The notes beneath the pieces were generated by a model that had not been told where the DNA came from, searched no databases, and saw nothing but the letters and a program-made list of their open reading frames with translations. From assembly GCA_026122225.1 (NCBI GenBank), contig JANEZZ010001905.1:2294001-2358000 (forward strand): a DNA stretch of 64,000 bases, in the 5' to 3' direction. Below, piece by piece: positions 44,938 through 54,627 of this stretch. The stretch is from Heloderma charlesbogerti (Eukaryota > Chordata > Lepidosauria > Squamata > Helodermatidae). Within the stretch, counting starts at the first letter, position 1; each line of letters opens with the position of its first letter. A program made the position numbers and the translations under genes.

Positions 44938-45785
44938 GGGATGTACGAAATTGCCCTTACCTGGCTCCGCCGGGTTCCGCTTGGGGGGGGGGGGAGGCGT
45001 TCCATCCCTCCCCCTGGAATCCTCGCCGGGTGGGGAAGTGCTCTGCGCCTTCCCCCCCGGAATCCTGGCCGGCCAGCTCTGCTCCGCCGGGATTCTGCGG
45101 AGCCGCCGGCTGGCTCTGCCAGCAGCTGGACATCCGGCTGCTGGCTAGCAGGGACGCAAATAGCGGCGGCCATAGCCGCCGCTGTTTGCGTCCCTGTAGT
45201 CAGCCGTGATAGGCTACGTAAATCTTTACGTAACCTATCACGTCTGACTTTAAAAAAAAACAAAACGCTATTTGCGTTCCCCCTTATTTTCGCCGTCTTA
45301 GTCTATGTAAATATTTACGCAGACTAAGACGGCCCAATAAGACGGTCCAAAATAAGGAACGCAAATGGCGGCGGCCATAGCCGCCGCCATTTGCATACGC
45401 GCGTTTTGTTTTGTTTTTTAAGTCAGACGTGATAGGCTACGTAAAGATTTACATAGCCTATCACGTCGTTTAAAAAAAAAAAAAAACCTAGCCATGATAG
45501 GCTACGTAAATCTTTACATAGCCTATCACGTCTTTTTTTTTTTTTTCCAACACTGGAAATGGCGGCGGCAGCAGCCGTCGGAAGACCAGCCGCCGCAGCT
45601 GCGGCCGCCGAAGCCACCGCCGAAGCTGCCGCCGGATCCGCCACCGCCCAGAAGATCCGCCCCAGGTAAGTCTCGTCCCGGGGGGGATCCGCGGGGGGGC
45701 AGGCCGTTCCGCCACGGAGTTCGGGGGGCCGAATGCACTGGCATTCGGCCTCAACGAGATCCGTGGCAGAATTCTCTGACATCCC
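44938..45785. mobile_element. Foldback element F2 (chimeric arms, nested palindromes)
   Basis: 848 bp flanked by TA (44936-44937 and 45786-45787), with short inverted ends GGGATGT/ACATCCC. The left arm is of the F1 kind (GGGATGTACGAAATTGCCC); the right arm is a different, GC-rich type ending 'cagaattctctgacatccc'. Between them are six palindromes separated by A or T tracts: 45149-45196 and 45361-45394 (GGCGGC type), 45205-45242, 45426-45467 and 45493-45530 (CGTGATAGGCTACGT type), and 45293-45332 (CTTAGTCTACGT type). Both arms have outward CAG|GTAAG sites, with CAG complementary to 44961-44963 on the left and at 45663-45665 on the right. No transposase is visible. Confidence 0.82.
45663..45671 (+). 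promoter_or_regulatory. Outward consensus 5' splice site in F2 right arm
   Basis: CAG|GTAAGT matches the consensus donor perfectly. It is preceded by a frame opening at ATG 45559 (gaaATGG context) that reads MAAAAAVGRPAAAAAAAEAT and beyond and hits a stop at the splice junction (G|TAA). The layout copies that of a CpG-island first exon. The homologous arm in F3 keeps the donor but not the frame. Confidence 0.5.
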
Positions 45786-45867
45786 TACCTGACAGGACCT
45801 CCATGGGTCATCCCACTTCTTACACAGATATCAATTTGCCATAAAACATTGCCTGCCCCCATGCTTG

Positions 45868-46080
45868 GAGATCCAGGGCGGTTTAGTGGTAGAACGTTGC
45901 ACAAAGCAAGGAAGGAGACCTGGGTTCAAAGCCCTGTTCAGCCAGGGAAGCTCACAGGGTGAATTTGGGCCAGTCACTGTCTCTCAGCCTGTTACCTACC
46001 TCACAGGACAGCTGCAAAGGTAAATGTGGGAGAAGGCGAGAGAACAATGTGTGCTGACCTGCGTTCTTCGGAGGAGCAGA
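45868..46080 (+). mobile_element. Sauria/ACA-type SINE, diverged
   Basis: Head 'gcggtttagtggtagaacg', B box 'gggttcaaagccc', middle 'gtctctcagcctgttaccta'. The head differs from the other copies and is closer to a tRNA-like 'ttagtggtagaa' start. The A/T tail is absent. Confidence 0.7.
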
Positions 46081-46504
46081 TAAGATGTGATGGACACACA
46101 TCTCTTCTTTCACCACTCATCCGTTCCGTACCACTACCATCAGCAGGCCCTCCTATCACATGCAGAGTTGATGACATCTAGGGCTTCCCTACTGATGTTA
46201 TCGGGACGGGCAGCGTGGCCCCGATCTTTTCCAGGAGAAGTGCACCACAAAGACCTCTTCCTGTAAACTTGGAGAGCTACTGCCCATCAAAAGAGACAAT
46301 GCTAGGCCAGGGGACGCAATGATCTAACTTAGAAGAAGCCCACCTTGCATCCTTGGATGTTGGCCACAGACTTGACAGTCCACAACTACAGTGTTGGAGT
46401 GGGCCAAGACCATCCATCGGCTCACTGACAACATTAACTAAAGGGGCACTCCTGTGTCCCTTTAAAGTGAGTTGCAAAAACAAAAAAAGGTTCTGCCTTT
46501 ATAA
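46081..46504. other. Low-copy sequence, no gene seen
   Basis: No repeat or exon recognised between the SINE and the long CR1. Confidence 0.4.
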
Positions 46505-48083
46505 GCCTCAAACTTGATCCTAATCAACAGAGATGACTTAGTGGATAAAGTAGCACTTACAGGAACTCTGGGGGAAAGCGACCATATTATACTTGAGTTT
46601 TTGGTTCTAAAGGAAGCAAAAGCCGAGTGTAGTCAAACGCGTACCCTGGATTTTAGGAAAGCTGATTTTAATAAACTCAGAACAATGATCAGTCAGGTCC
46701 TAAGGCAAGCGACTCCAATGAGAAAAGGAGCCGAAGATGGGTGGGAGTTTTTAAAAAAGGAAATTCTAAAGGCACAATTACAAACAATTCCAACAAGAAA
46801 AAAAGGCAGAAGACAACAGAAGAAGCCAGTGTGGCTTCATAAAAAGCTTAGAGATGACCTGAAAACAAAAAAAGGACACATATAGGAAGTGGAAGGAAGG
46901 CCAAGTAACAAAGGAAGAGTACAGGCAGGTAGCACAGAATTGCAGGGATGGCGTCAGGAAGGCTAAAGTTGAGAATGAGCTGAGGTTAGCGAGGGATGCT
47001 AAAAGCAGCAAAAAGACTTTCTTCAGCTATGTGCATAGTAAAAGACAGAGGAAAGAAATGGTGGTTCAGCTATTAAATAAGGATGGCAAAATGATAACAG
47101 ATGACAAGGAAAAGGCAGAAGTGGTCAACTCCTGCTTTGGCTCAGTCTTCTCCCAAAAGACAGTCTATGACCCCCCTGACAAAGGCGAAGTCCAGGCTGA
47201 AGGGGCAGGACTGCAGCATGAGATCGATAGGCATATGGTCAAGGAACACCTAATTACTTTGAATGAGTTCAAATCTCCAGGGCCAGATGAACTGCACCCT
47301 AGAGTAATAAAGGAACTGGCAGAAGAACTCTCAGAACCGTTGTCTATTCTCTTTGGGAAATCATGGAGGACGGGTGAAGTGCCAGATGACTGAAGGAGGG
47401 CTAATGTCCCTATCTTCAAAAAGGGTAAAAATAAGGAACCTGGAAACTACAGACCAGGCAGACCAAAATTCTGGAGCAGATTATAAAGCAATCTATCTGG
47501 AAGCACCTTGAAAACAATGCCGTGATTACTCGAAGCCAACATGGATTTGTCAAGAACAAATCCTGCCAGACGAATCTGATCTCATTTTTTGATCAGGTCA
47601 CCTCCCTTGTAGACTGTGGGAATGCTGTGGACTTAATATACCTCGACTTCAGCAAAGCTTTCGACAAAGTGCCCCATAATATCCTGATGAGCAAACTAGC
47701 TCAAAGTGAGCTAGATGAAACAACGATCCAGTGGATCCACAGTTGGCTACAGAATCAGACTCAAAGAGTGCTTATCAATGGGATCTTCTCAAACTGGGCA
47801 GAGTTAATGCGCAGGGTACCGCAGGGCACAGTCCTGGGCCCAGTGGTCTTCAACATTTGTATTAATGACTTGGAGGAGGAGGAGGGGCAGGGAATGTTGA
47901 TCAAATCTGCAGATGACACAAAATTGGGCGGGATAGCTAATACTTTGCAAGACAGAAACAAAATTCAAAGTGATCTGGATAGACTGGAGCGCTGGGCAGA
48001 AAACAACAGAATTACATTTAATAGGGATAAATGCCAAGTTCTGCACCTAGGAAAAAGAAACCAAATGCACAGTTCCAAGATGG
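46505..48083 (+). mobile_element. CR1 LINE, EN and RT part of split copy
   Basis: A long CR1 insertion continuing after F3 to 49454. The 46514-46885 piece carries the last endonuclease motif ESDHIILEF. The 47522-48118 piece carries RT motif A (YLDFSKAFDKVPH), motif B (QGTVLGPVVFN) and a mutated motif C (SADDTKLGG where YADD is expected). There are frame changes between 46885, 47031 and 47522, a premature stop at 47391, and a small deletion near 47455. Dead. The best-preserved CR1 coding region of the window. Confidence 0.93.
46514..48083 (+). pseudogene. CR1 ORF2 remnant (endonuclease-reverse transcriptase)
   Basis: ORF2 of CR1 encodes an APE-type endonuclease and a reverse transcriptase acting in target-primed insertion. 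Only the end of the endonuclease and most of the RT remain. The pieces lie in different frames: 46514-46885 and 47522-48083 in one, 47031-47393 in another. The catalytic YADD has become SADD, and the 3' coding end is displaced to 48752-49110 by element F3. The 46514 start is not a natural start codon, because the insertion is 5'-truncated. Confidence 0.88.
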
Positions 48084-48749
48084 GGGATGTCAGAGAATTC
48101 TGTGACAGATCTCGGTGAGGCCGAATGCCAGTGCATTTGGCCCCCCGAAATCCATCGCGGAATGGCCTGCCATCCCCCCGCCCCCCGCAGATCCCCCCTG
48201 GGATGAGACTTACCTGGGGCGGATGTTTCGGACGGTGGCAGAACCAGCGGCGGCTTCGGCGGGGGCGGCAGCTGGTCTTCCGATCGGCTGCCGCCACCAC
48301 CATTTGCAGTCTGTGTTTTTTTCTTTTTTTCCCCCCCATAGACGTGATAGGCTATGTAAAGACTTACGTAGCCTATCACGTCTGGGTAAAAAAAAACGCT
48401 TACGCAAATGGCGGCGGCTACAGCCGCCGCCATTTGCATTCCTTATTTTTCGCCATCTTAGTCTACGTGAATATTTACGTAGACTAAGATGAAGACAAGA
48501 AAGGGGAATGCAAATAGCGCCCAGTACGTTATTTGCGTTCCTCTTTCTTTTCTTCGTCTTAGTCTACGTAAATATTTACGTAGACTAAGACAGCGAAAAA
48601 TAAGGAACGCAAATGGCGGCGGCCATTTTTTATTTTTTTTTTACCCAGAGCCCTCCCCCCCTGTCAAGGATTCTGGGGGGAGGGACGGAACGCCTCCCCC
48701 CCCTCCATGAACAGAATCCACAAAAAGGTAAGTGACTTTCGTACATCCC
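48084..48749. mobile_element. Foldback element F3, inside CR1
   Basis: 666 bp, in the opposite orientation to F2. The left arm begins GGGATGTCAGAGAATTCTG (the F2 right-arm type) and the right arm ends 'gtgactttcgtacatccc' (the F1 type), followed by TA at 48750-48751. The TA on the left is not evident. Palindromes: 48341-48382 (CGTGATAGGCTATGT type), 48403-48437 (GGCGGC type), 48455-48490 and 48556-48591 (CTTAGTCTACGT type), plus a half GGCGGC stem at 48603-48626. Outward donors: CAG|GTAAGT on minus (complement of 48208-48216) and AAG|GTAAGT on plus (GTAAGT at 48728-48733). Confidence 0.82.
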
Positions 48750-48751
48750 TA

Positions 48752-49454
48752 GGATATGTGGCTCAAGAACACTACAGCGAGAAGGATCTTGGAATTGTCG
48801 TAGATCACAAGCTGAATATGAGCCAACAACGTGATGTGGCTGCAAAAAAGGAAAATGCTATTTCGGGCTGCATTAATAGAAGCATAGCTTCCAAATCCCG
48901 GGAAGTACTAGTTCCCCTCTACTCAGCCCTGGTTAGGCCTCATCTGGAGTACTGTGTCCAGTTCTGGGCACCACATTTTAAGAAGGATGCAGACAAACTG
49001 GAGAGGGTTCAGAGGAGGGCAACAAAGATGATCAGGGGACTGGAAACAAAGCCCTGTGAGGAGAGACTGAAGAACTGGGAATGTTTAGCCTGGAGAAGAG
49101 AAGACTGAGGGGAGACAGGATAGTGCTCTTCAAGTACCTGAAACGTTGTCACAGAGAGGAAGGCCAGGATCTCTTCTTGATCATCCCAGAGTGCAGGACA
49201 CGGAATAATGGGCTCAAGTGACAGGAAGCCAGATTCCGGCTGAACATCAGGAGAAACGTCCTGACTGTTAGAGCAATACGACAGGGGAACCCATTACCGA
49301 GGGAGGTGGTGGGCTCTCCCACACTGGAGGCATTCAAGACGAGGCTGGACAGCCATCTGTCAGGGATGCTCTGGCTTGGATTCCTGTACTGAGCAGGGGG
49401 TTGGACTCAATGGCCTTGCAGGCCCCTTCCAACCCTACTATTCTATGATTCTAC
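48752..49454 (+). mobile_element. CR1 LINE, 3' part of split copy
   Basis: It resumes exactly where the CR1 coding sequence left off: 'gagaaggatcttggaattg' and the frame 48707-49108, with [20 protein letters not shown] and [14 protein letters not shown]. The 3' UTR 'ggaggtggtgggctctccc' follows, then the end 'ctactattctatgattctac'. With the upstream part the whole insertion spans about 2.3 kb of CR1. Confidence 0.93.
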
Positions 49455-49683
49455 AGCTTATAAAAATGACAACAGTTAAGCTAACACCTTGAAACCTGGC
49501 ATCTGTAATCTACCTGATGATGTCAACAACTGTGCAAAATATCAAACTAAATGGATAAAAATTGCCACGGGTATAGCAAGTTAAATAATAATGAAAATTG
49601 ACACATTTGTACTTTTTCTCCAAGGCGCAGCTCAACATTTCATATATTTCTTTCATATTTTGGTGAAACGTACTGATGTATAT

Positions 49684-52600
49684 CCCCTTCATGGATCACT
49701 GCCTTGCTGTGGCAAAGGGGCTTGCGTAACTCAGTGAAGCCATACACTATGCCATGCAGGGCCACCCAAGACAGACAGGTCATGGCAGAGAGTTCTGACA
49801 AAATGCGGTCCACTGGAGAAGGAAATGGCAACCCACTCCAGTATTCTTGCCAAGAAAACCCCATGGAACGTATCACAAGGCTAAAAGATATGACGCTGGA
49901 AGATGAGCCCCTCAGGTCAGAAGGTGTCCAATATACTACTGGGGAAGAGCAGAGGGAATTTCCAAGTAGCGCCAGAAGGAGTGAAGCGGCTGGGCCAAAG
50001 CCGAAAGGACACTCAGCTGTGGATGTGTCTGGTGGTGAAAAGAAAATCCGATGCTGTAAAGAACAATATTGTTTAGGAACCTGGAATGTCAGATCAATGA
50101 ATCAAGGTAAGCTGGAGGTGGTCAAACATGAGATGGCAAGATTGAACATCGACATCTTGGGAATCAGCGAACTAAAATGGGCAGGCATGGGCGAATTTAA
50201 TTCAGGTGACCATCATATCTACTATTGTGGGCAAGAATCCCTTAGAAGAAATGGAGTAGCACTCATAGTCAACAAAAGGGTGGGAAAAGCAGTACTGGGG
50301 TACAATCTCAAAAATGATAGAATGATCTCAGTATGAATCCAAGGCAAACCATTCAACATCACAGTAATTCAAGTCTATGCCCCAACCACTGAGGCCGAAG
50401 AAGCTGAGGTTGATCAGTTCTGTGAAGACCTACAACACATTCTAGAACTAACACCAAAAAAAGATGTCCTCTTCATCATAGGGGATTGGAATGCTAAAGT
50501 AGGAAGTCAAGAAATCACTGGGATAACAGGCAAGCATGGCCTTGGTATATAAAATGAAGCAGGACAAAGGCTAATAGAGTTTTGTCAAGAGAACACACTG
50601 ATCATAGCGAACACTCTTTCCAACAGCACAAGAGGCGACTCTACACATGGACATCACCAGATGGTCAGTATCAAAGTCAGATTGATTATGTCCTTTGCAG
50701 CCAAAGTTGGAGAAGCTCCATACAGTCAGTCAAAACAAGACCTGGAGCTGACTGTGGCTCAGATCATGAGCTTATCGCAACATTTCAGCTTAAACTGAAG
50801 AACGTAGGGAAAACCACTAAACCATTCCGGTATGACCTAAATCATATCCCTGATGAATATACAGTGGAGGTGAGGAATAGATTTCAGGGATTAGACCTGA
50901 TAGACAGAGTGCCTGAGGAACTATGGACAGAGGTCCGTAACACTGTTCAGGAGGCAGCAACGAAATCCATCCCAAAGAAAAAGAACTGCAAGAAAGCAAA
51001 GTGGCTGTCTGAGGAGGCTTTCCAAGTCGCTGAGGAAAGAAGGGAAGCGAAAAGCAAGGGAGAAAGGGGAAGATATACCCAACTGAATGCAGAGTTCCAG
51101 AGAATAGCAAGGAGAGACAAGAAGGCCTTCTTAAATGAACAATGCAAAGAAATCGAGGACAACAATAGAATGGGAAAGGCTAGAGATCTTTTCAAGAAAA
51201 TCGGAGATATCAAGGGAAAGTTTTGTGCAAAGATGGGCATGATAAAGGACAAAGAAGGCAGGGACCTAACAGAAGCAGATGAGATTAAGAAGAGGTGGAA
51301 AGAATACACAGAAGAACTATACAGGAAAGATCTGAATGTCCCTGATAGCCATGATAGTGCAGTCACTGAACTTGAGCCGAACATCCTAGAGAGTGAAGTC
51401 AAGTGGGCCTTAGGAAGCATTACTAACAACAAAGCTAGCGGAGATGACAGTATTCCAGCTGAGCTATTTAAAATCCTAAAAGATGATGCTGTTAAAGTGC
51501 TGCACTCAATATGCCAACAAATTTGGAACACTCAACAATGGCCACAAGACTGGAAAAGGTCAGTTTACATTCCAATTCCAAAGAAGGGCAATGCCAAAGA
51601 GTGTTCAAACTACCGTACAATTGCGCTCATTTCACATGCCAGCAAGGTGATGCACAAAATCCTACAAGCTAGGCTTCAGCAGTATGTGAACCGAGAACTA
51701 CCGGAAGTACAAGCTGGGTTTCGAAGAGGCAGAGGAACTAGAGATCAAATCGCCAACATTCGCTGGATCATGGAGAAAGCAAGAGAATTCCAGAAAAACG
51801 TCTATTTCTGCTTCATTGACTACGCTAAAGACTTTGATTGTGTGGATCACAACAAACTGTGGCAAATTCTGAAAGTGATGGGAGTACCAGACCACCTTAC
51901 CTGTCTCCTGAGAAACCTGTACGAGGTCAAGAAGCAACAGTAAGAACCGGACATGGAACAACCGATTGGTTCCAAATTGGGAAAGGAGTACGACAAGGCT
52001 GCATATTGTCGCCCTGCTTATTTAACTTATATGCAGAGTACATCATGAGAAACGCCGGGTTGGATGAATCACAGGTCAGAATTAAGATTGCTGGGAGAAT
52101 TATCAACAACCTCAGATACGCAGACGATACCACCCTAATGGCAGAAAGCGAAGAGGATCTAAAGAGCCTCTTGTTGAGGGTGAAAGAGGAGAGTGCAAAA
52201 GCTGGTTTGAAACTCAACATTAAAAAAACTAAGATCATGGCATCTGGCCCCATCACTTCCTGGCATATAGAAGGGGAAGAAATGGAAGCAGTGACAGACT
52301 TTATTTTCTTGGGCTCCAAGATCACCGCAGACGGTGACTGTAGCCATGAAATTAAAAGACGCTTGCTCCTTGGGAGGAAAGCTATGGCAAACCTAGACAG
52401 CATAGTAAGAAGCAGAGACATCACCTTGCCGACAAAGGTCCGTCTAATCAAAGCTATGGTTTTCCCAGTAGTAACGTATGGCTGTGAGAGCTGGACTATA
52501 AGGAAGGCTGAGCGCCGAAGAATGGATGCTTTCGAACTGTGGTGCTGGAGAAGACTCTTACGATCCCTGGACTGCAAGGAGGTCAAATCAGTCCATCCTA

Positions 52601-52897
52601 AAGGAAATCAACCCTGACTGCTCATTGGAAGGACAGATACTGAAGCTGAAGCTCCAATATTTTGGCCACCTAATGCAAAGAGAAAACTCCCTGGAAAAGA
52701 CCCTGATGCTGGGAAAGACTGAAGGCAAAAGGAGAAGGGGACGGCAGAGGATGAGATGGCTAGATTGCATCACCGATGCAATGAATATGAACTTGAGCAC
52801 ACTCCGGGAGAGAGCGCAGGACAGGAAGGCCTGGCGTGCCATGGTCCATGGGGTCACGAAGAGTCGGACACGACTGAACGACTGAACAACAACAACA
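49684..52897 (+). mobile_element. Full-length BovB (RTE) LINE with 12-bp TSD
   Basis: Flanked by perfect copies of ACTGATGTATAT (49672-49683 and 52898-52909), giving a 3214-bp insertion, the usual length of complete BovB. The 5' region 'ggagaaggaaatggcaaccc' and the 3' end 'aagagtcggacacgactga' with an (AAC)n tail are BovB hallmarks, also known from ruminant Bov-B. The single long ORF is broken at five places (see the pseudogene entry). The intact duplication and complete ends imply a recent insertion. Confidence 0.97.
49704..52885 (+). pseudogene. BovB ORF2 remnant (endonuclease-reverse transcriptase)
   Basis: Domain order is intact. APE endonuclease: GTWNVRSMNQGKL near 50080, DILGISELKW near 50152, GDWNAKVG near 50490, GSDHELI near 50757. 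Reverse transcriptase: NYRTIALIS near 51610; motif A reads YAKDFDCVDH near 51820, where other copies have YAKAFDCVDH; QGCILSPCLFN near 51996; YADD at 52117-52128. The C-terminal part has RRRGRQRMRWLD. Breaks: nonsense at 50334 (CGA to TGA, a CpG decay) and at 50547 (CAA to TAA), a 1-base deletion near 50617-50619, a 1-base deletion near 51926, and a 2-base deletion near 52561. Not functional. Confidence 0.93.
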
Positions 52898-52909
52898 ACT
52901 GATGTATAT

Positions 52910-53777
52910 TGTTCTGGCTTGTCAAGGAGGTGGGCCTTTGATTGGTTTGGTGAAATTCTGAGCAGGGGTTTCAGCGTTCATGAAAGCTAATTGCAGCAAC
53001 CACTGGCAAAATTATATCTGGCATGGTCAGTTTCACTCTGAAGCTAGAATGCTGCCAGTACTCCAGTGTTTTCAGAGGAATTCTATTACAGAGAGCTTCT
53101 ATGTGCAATGCCTATTCCTTTTGTTATGGAATGTGACCTCACAAGATAACTCTAAACATTGCTGCACAGATTGGGACCCTGGTATTGTGCTGGGAGGGAC
53201 GTGGTAGGGAGACTTTAATCCTTCCCCCACCCGCATGATCCCAATGTGGATCAGGCCCCCATGCCTCCAATTCACATTGCCAAAATGGCACCCACTCTAG
53301 TTTCTTGATTGATATGAGGCCCCATGGCTTACTTTTAAGTAAAAATGGGGGGGGCAGCTACACTTTTAAAATAGCATACAGTTTGACCCTCAGATAATTT
53401 TGAGAGCTGGGGATGGAATACACAGGTGTAGGGAGCAGAAGGATCAGGGCCTCACACCACATTTCTGAAAGCTGAAATGCAGTGCAAGGGGCCCGATCTT
53501 TGCTCTTACTTTCTGTGTGGTAGGAGAAGGACATGGAAAGATCGTGTCTCAAACTAGAGGTATATTCACATGTTACACTGACGGTGCGTTCACATTCTAT
53601 ATACACTCATTGAGATGGTTGTGAGAATCTAGCCCCATTTTCATTGTGTGTAAGTCATTTTCAATTTGTGTAAGCATGGGGGAGGGAAGCAGGGATGAGC
53701 TCACTAGCTCCACCCTCTCCCTTGCCATTCACATCGCTTTCTACGAGGGCAACTGTCTACTTGTCCTCTCTCCATGG
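52910..53777. other. Low-copy sequence, no gene seen
   Basis: A G-run lies at 53347-53353. No exon or repeat family recognised. Confidence 0.4.
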
Positions 53778-53831
53778 AAGGTGAGAGTTGTAGTCCAACA
53801 TATCTGGAGAGTACCAGGTTGGGAAAGGCTG
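53778..53831. mobile_element. Palindromic MITE, right half
   Basis: 'gttgtagtccaacatatctg' and 'gagtaccaggttgggaaagg' correspond to the right arm of the family; the left arm is missing. Confidence 0.6.
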
Positions 53832-53856
53832 TTGTAGGGCATGAGAACATTTTCTG

Positions 53857-53895
53857 ATGCAAATGATTCTATGCAAATTACCCTAATTTGCATAG
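53857..53895. promoter_or_regulatory. Three octamer motifs with a perfect palindrome
   Basis: ATGCAAAT occurs at 53857-53864 and 53871-53878, and its complement ATTTGCAT at 53886-53893. The latter two form a perfect 12-bp inverted repeat (arms CTATGCAAATTA) around CCC. ATGCAAAT is the classic POU/Oct site. The context may be part of an old repeat with 'gcaaat' phrases, so function is uncertain. Confidence 0.4.
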
Positions 53896-54478
53896 GAACA
53901 TTTCCAAATTCACAATTTGCTGGAAAACACACATCACCAAAACACACATCACCAATAACGCCATCCAGTAAAATTACACTCCAGCATAAAATCATAAAAT
54001 AAAAAATACACAGTAAAACAGGGGTATTAATTCAAAATACAGTTCGCTAATGTGAAGAGCAGAGGAACTAAACGATACACAGGACCAAATTGTAATCCAC
54101 ATCGTTTGATCTAACGCAATTCCCAACTCCCTTTTCCACTTTTTGAAACCTGATGGCCCACTGGTCCCATGTCCCTGGTTGCGGCCTAAAAGGTGCAGCT
54201 CCACACACAAATCGTTTTTCAAAGCTAGTTAGTCTGTGGGAATGTTGCAAAGGGCAACCCAAATGCTGCATCGATACCAGGACAGACTCACTCCATCTTC
54301 TCTACCGTGTAAAACCAGTTTCAGCCTCAATTTCCCTTTAACTATCAAGTTTGAAAATCTATCATCCAAGCCACTTTTCTTTTGTATTTTGTTTCTTTCC
54401 AGTTGGTTAGTTAGGTATTACTTAGAAGTGCCCCTTTTGTTCATAATGGGACATTGTATTCTACTGTATTGTTATATT
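53896..54478. other. Low-copy sequence, no gene seen
   Basis: No repeat family or exon signals recognised; AT-rich near 53990-54010. Confidence 0.4.
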
Positions 54479-54481
54479 AAT

Positions 54482-54627
54482 GAGGGGTGTTGAACCTCTT
54501 TTAGCCCAAGGGCCAAATTCAATTTCAGAGAAGTGGGGGGGACGGGACTGCATTCCAGGGCTGGATTGGGCTGAAGGCAACAGAGGTGGGCAAAGGGGCA
54601 TGGCCCTATGCCCAAAGTACCAGCATT
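54482..54627. mobile_element. hAT-like element, left part (host of nested BovB)
   Basis: It begins 'aggggtgttgaacctctttt' and 'gcccaagggccaaattcaat'. The matching right end is at 55646-55834. The 8-bp flanks TATTAATG (left) and TATAAATG (right, after 55834) agree at 7 of 8 positions, which fits a hAT duplication. Confidence 0.7.

Noticed and set aside
45149..45530. CRISPR-like array of palindromes
   Set aside because: Spacing is irregular, there are several unrelated palindrome types, and the DNA is vertebrate; the structure is part of a foldback element.
44731..45844. Long frames across F2 (e.g. 198 codons) as foldback transposase
   Set aside because: They read through GC-rich palindromes and poly-A tracts; the translations are Pro/Ala/Gly/Arg-rich repeats with no transposase motif, and shadow frames exist on both strands.
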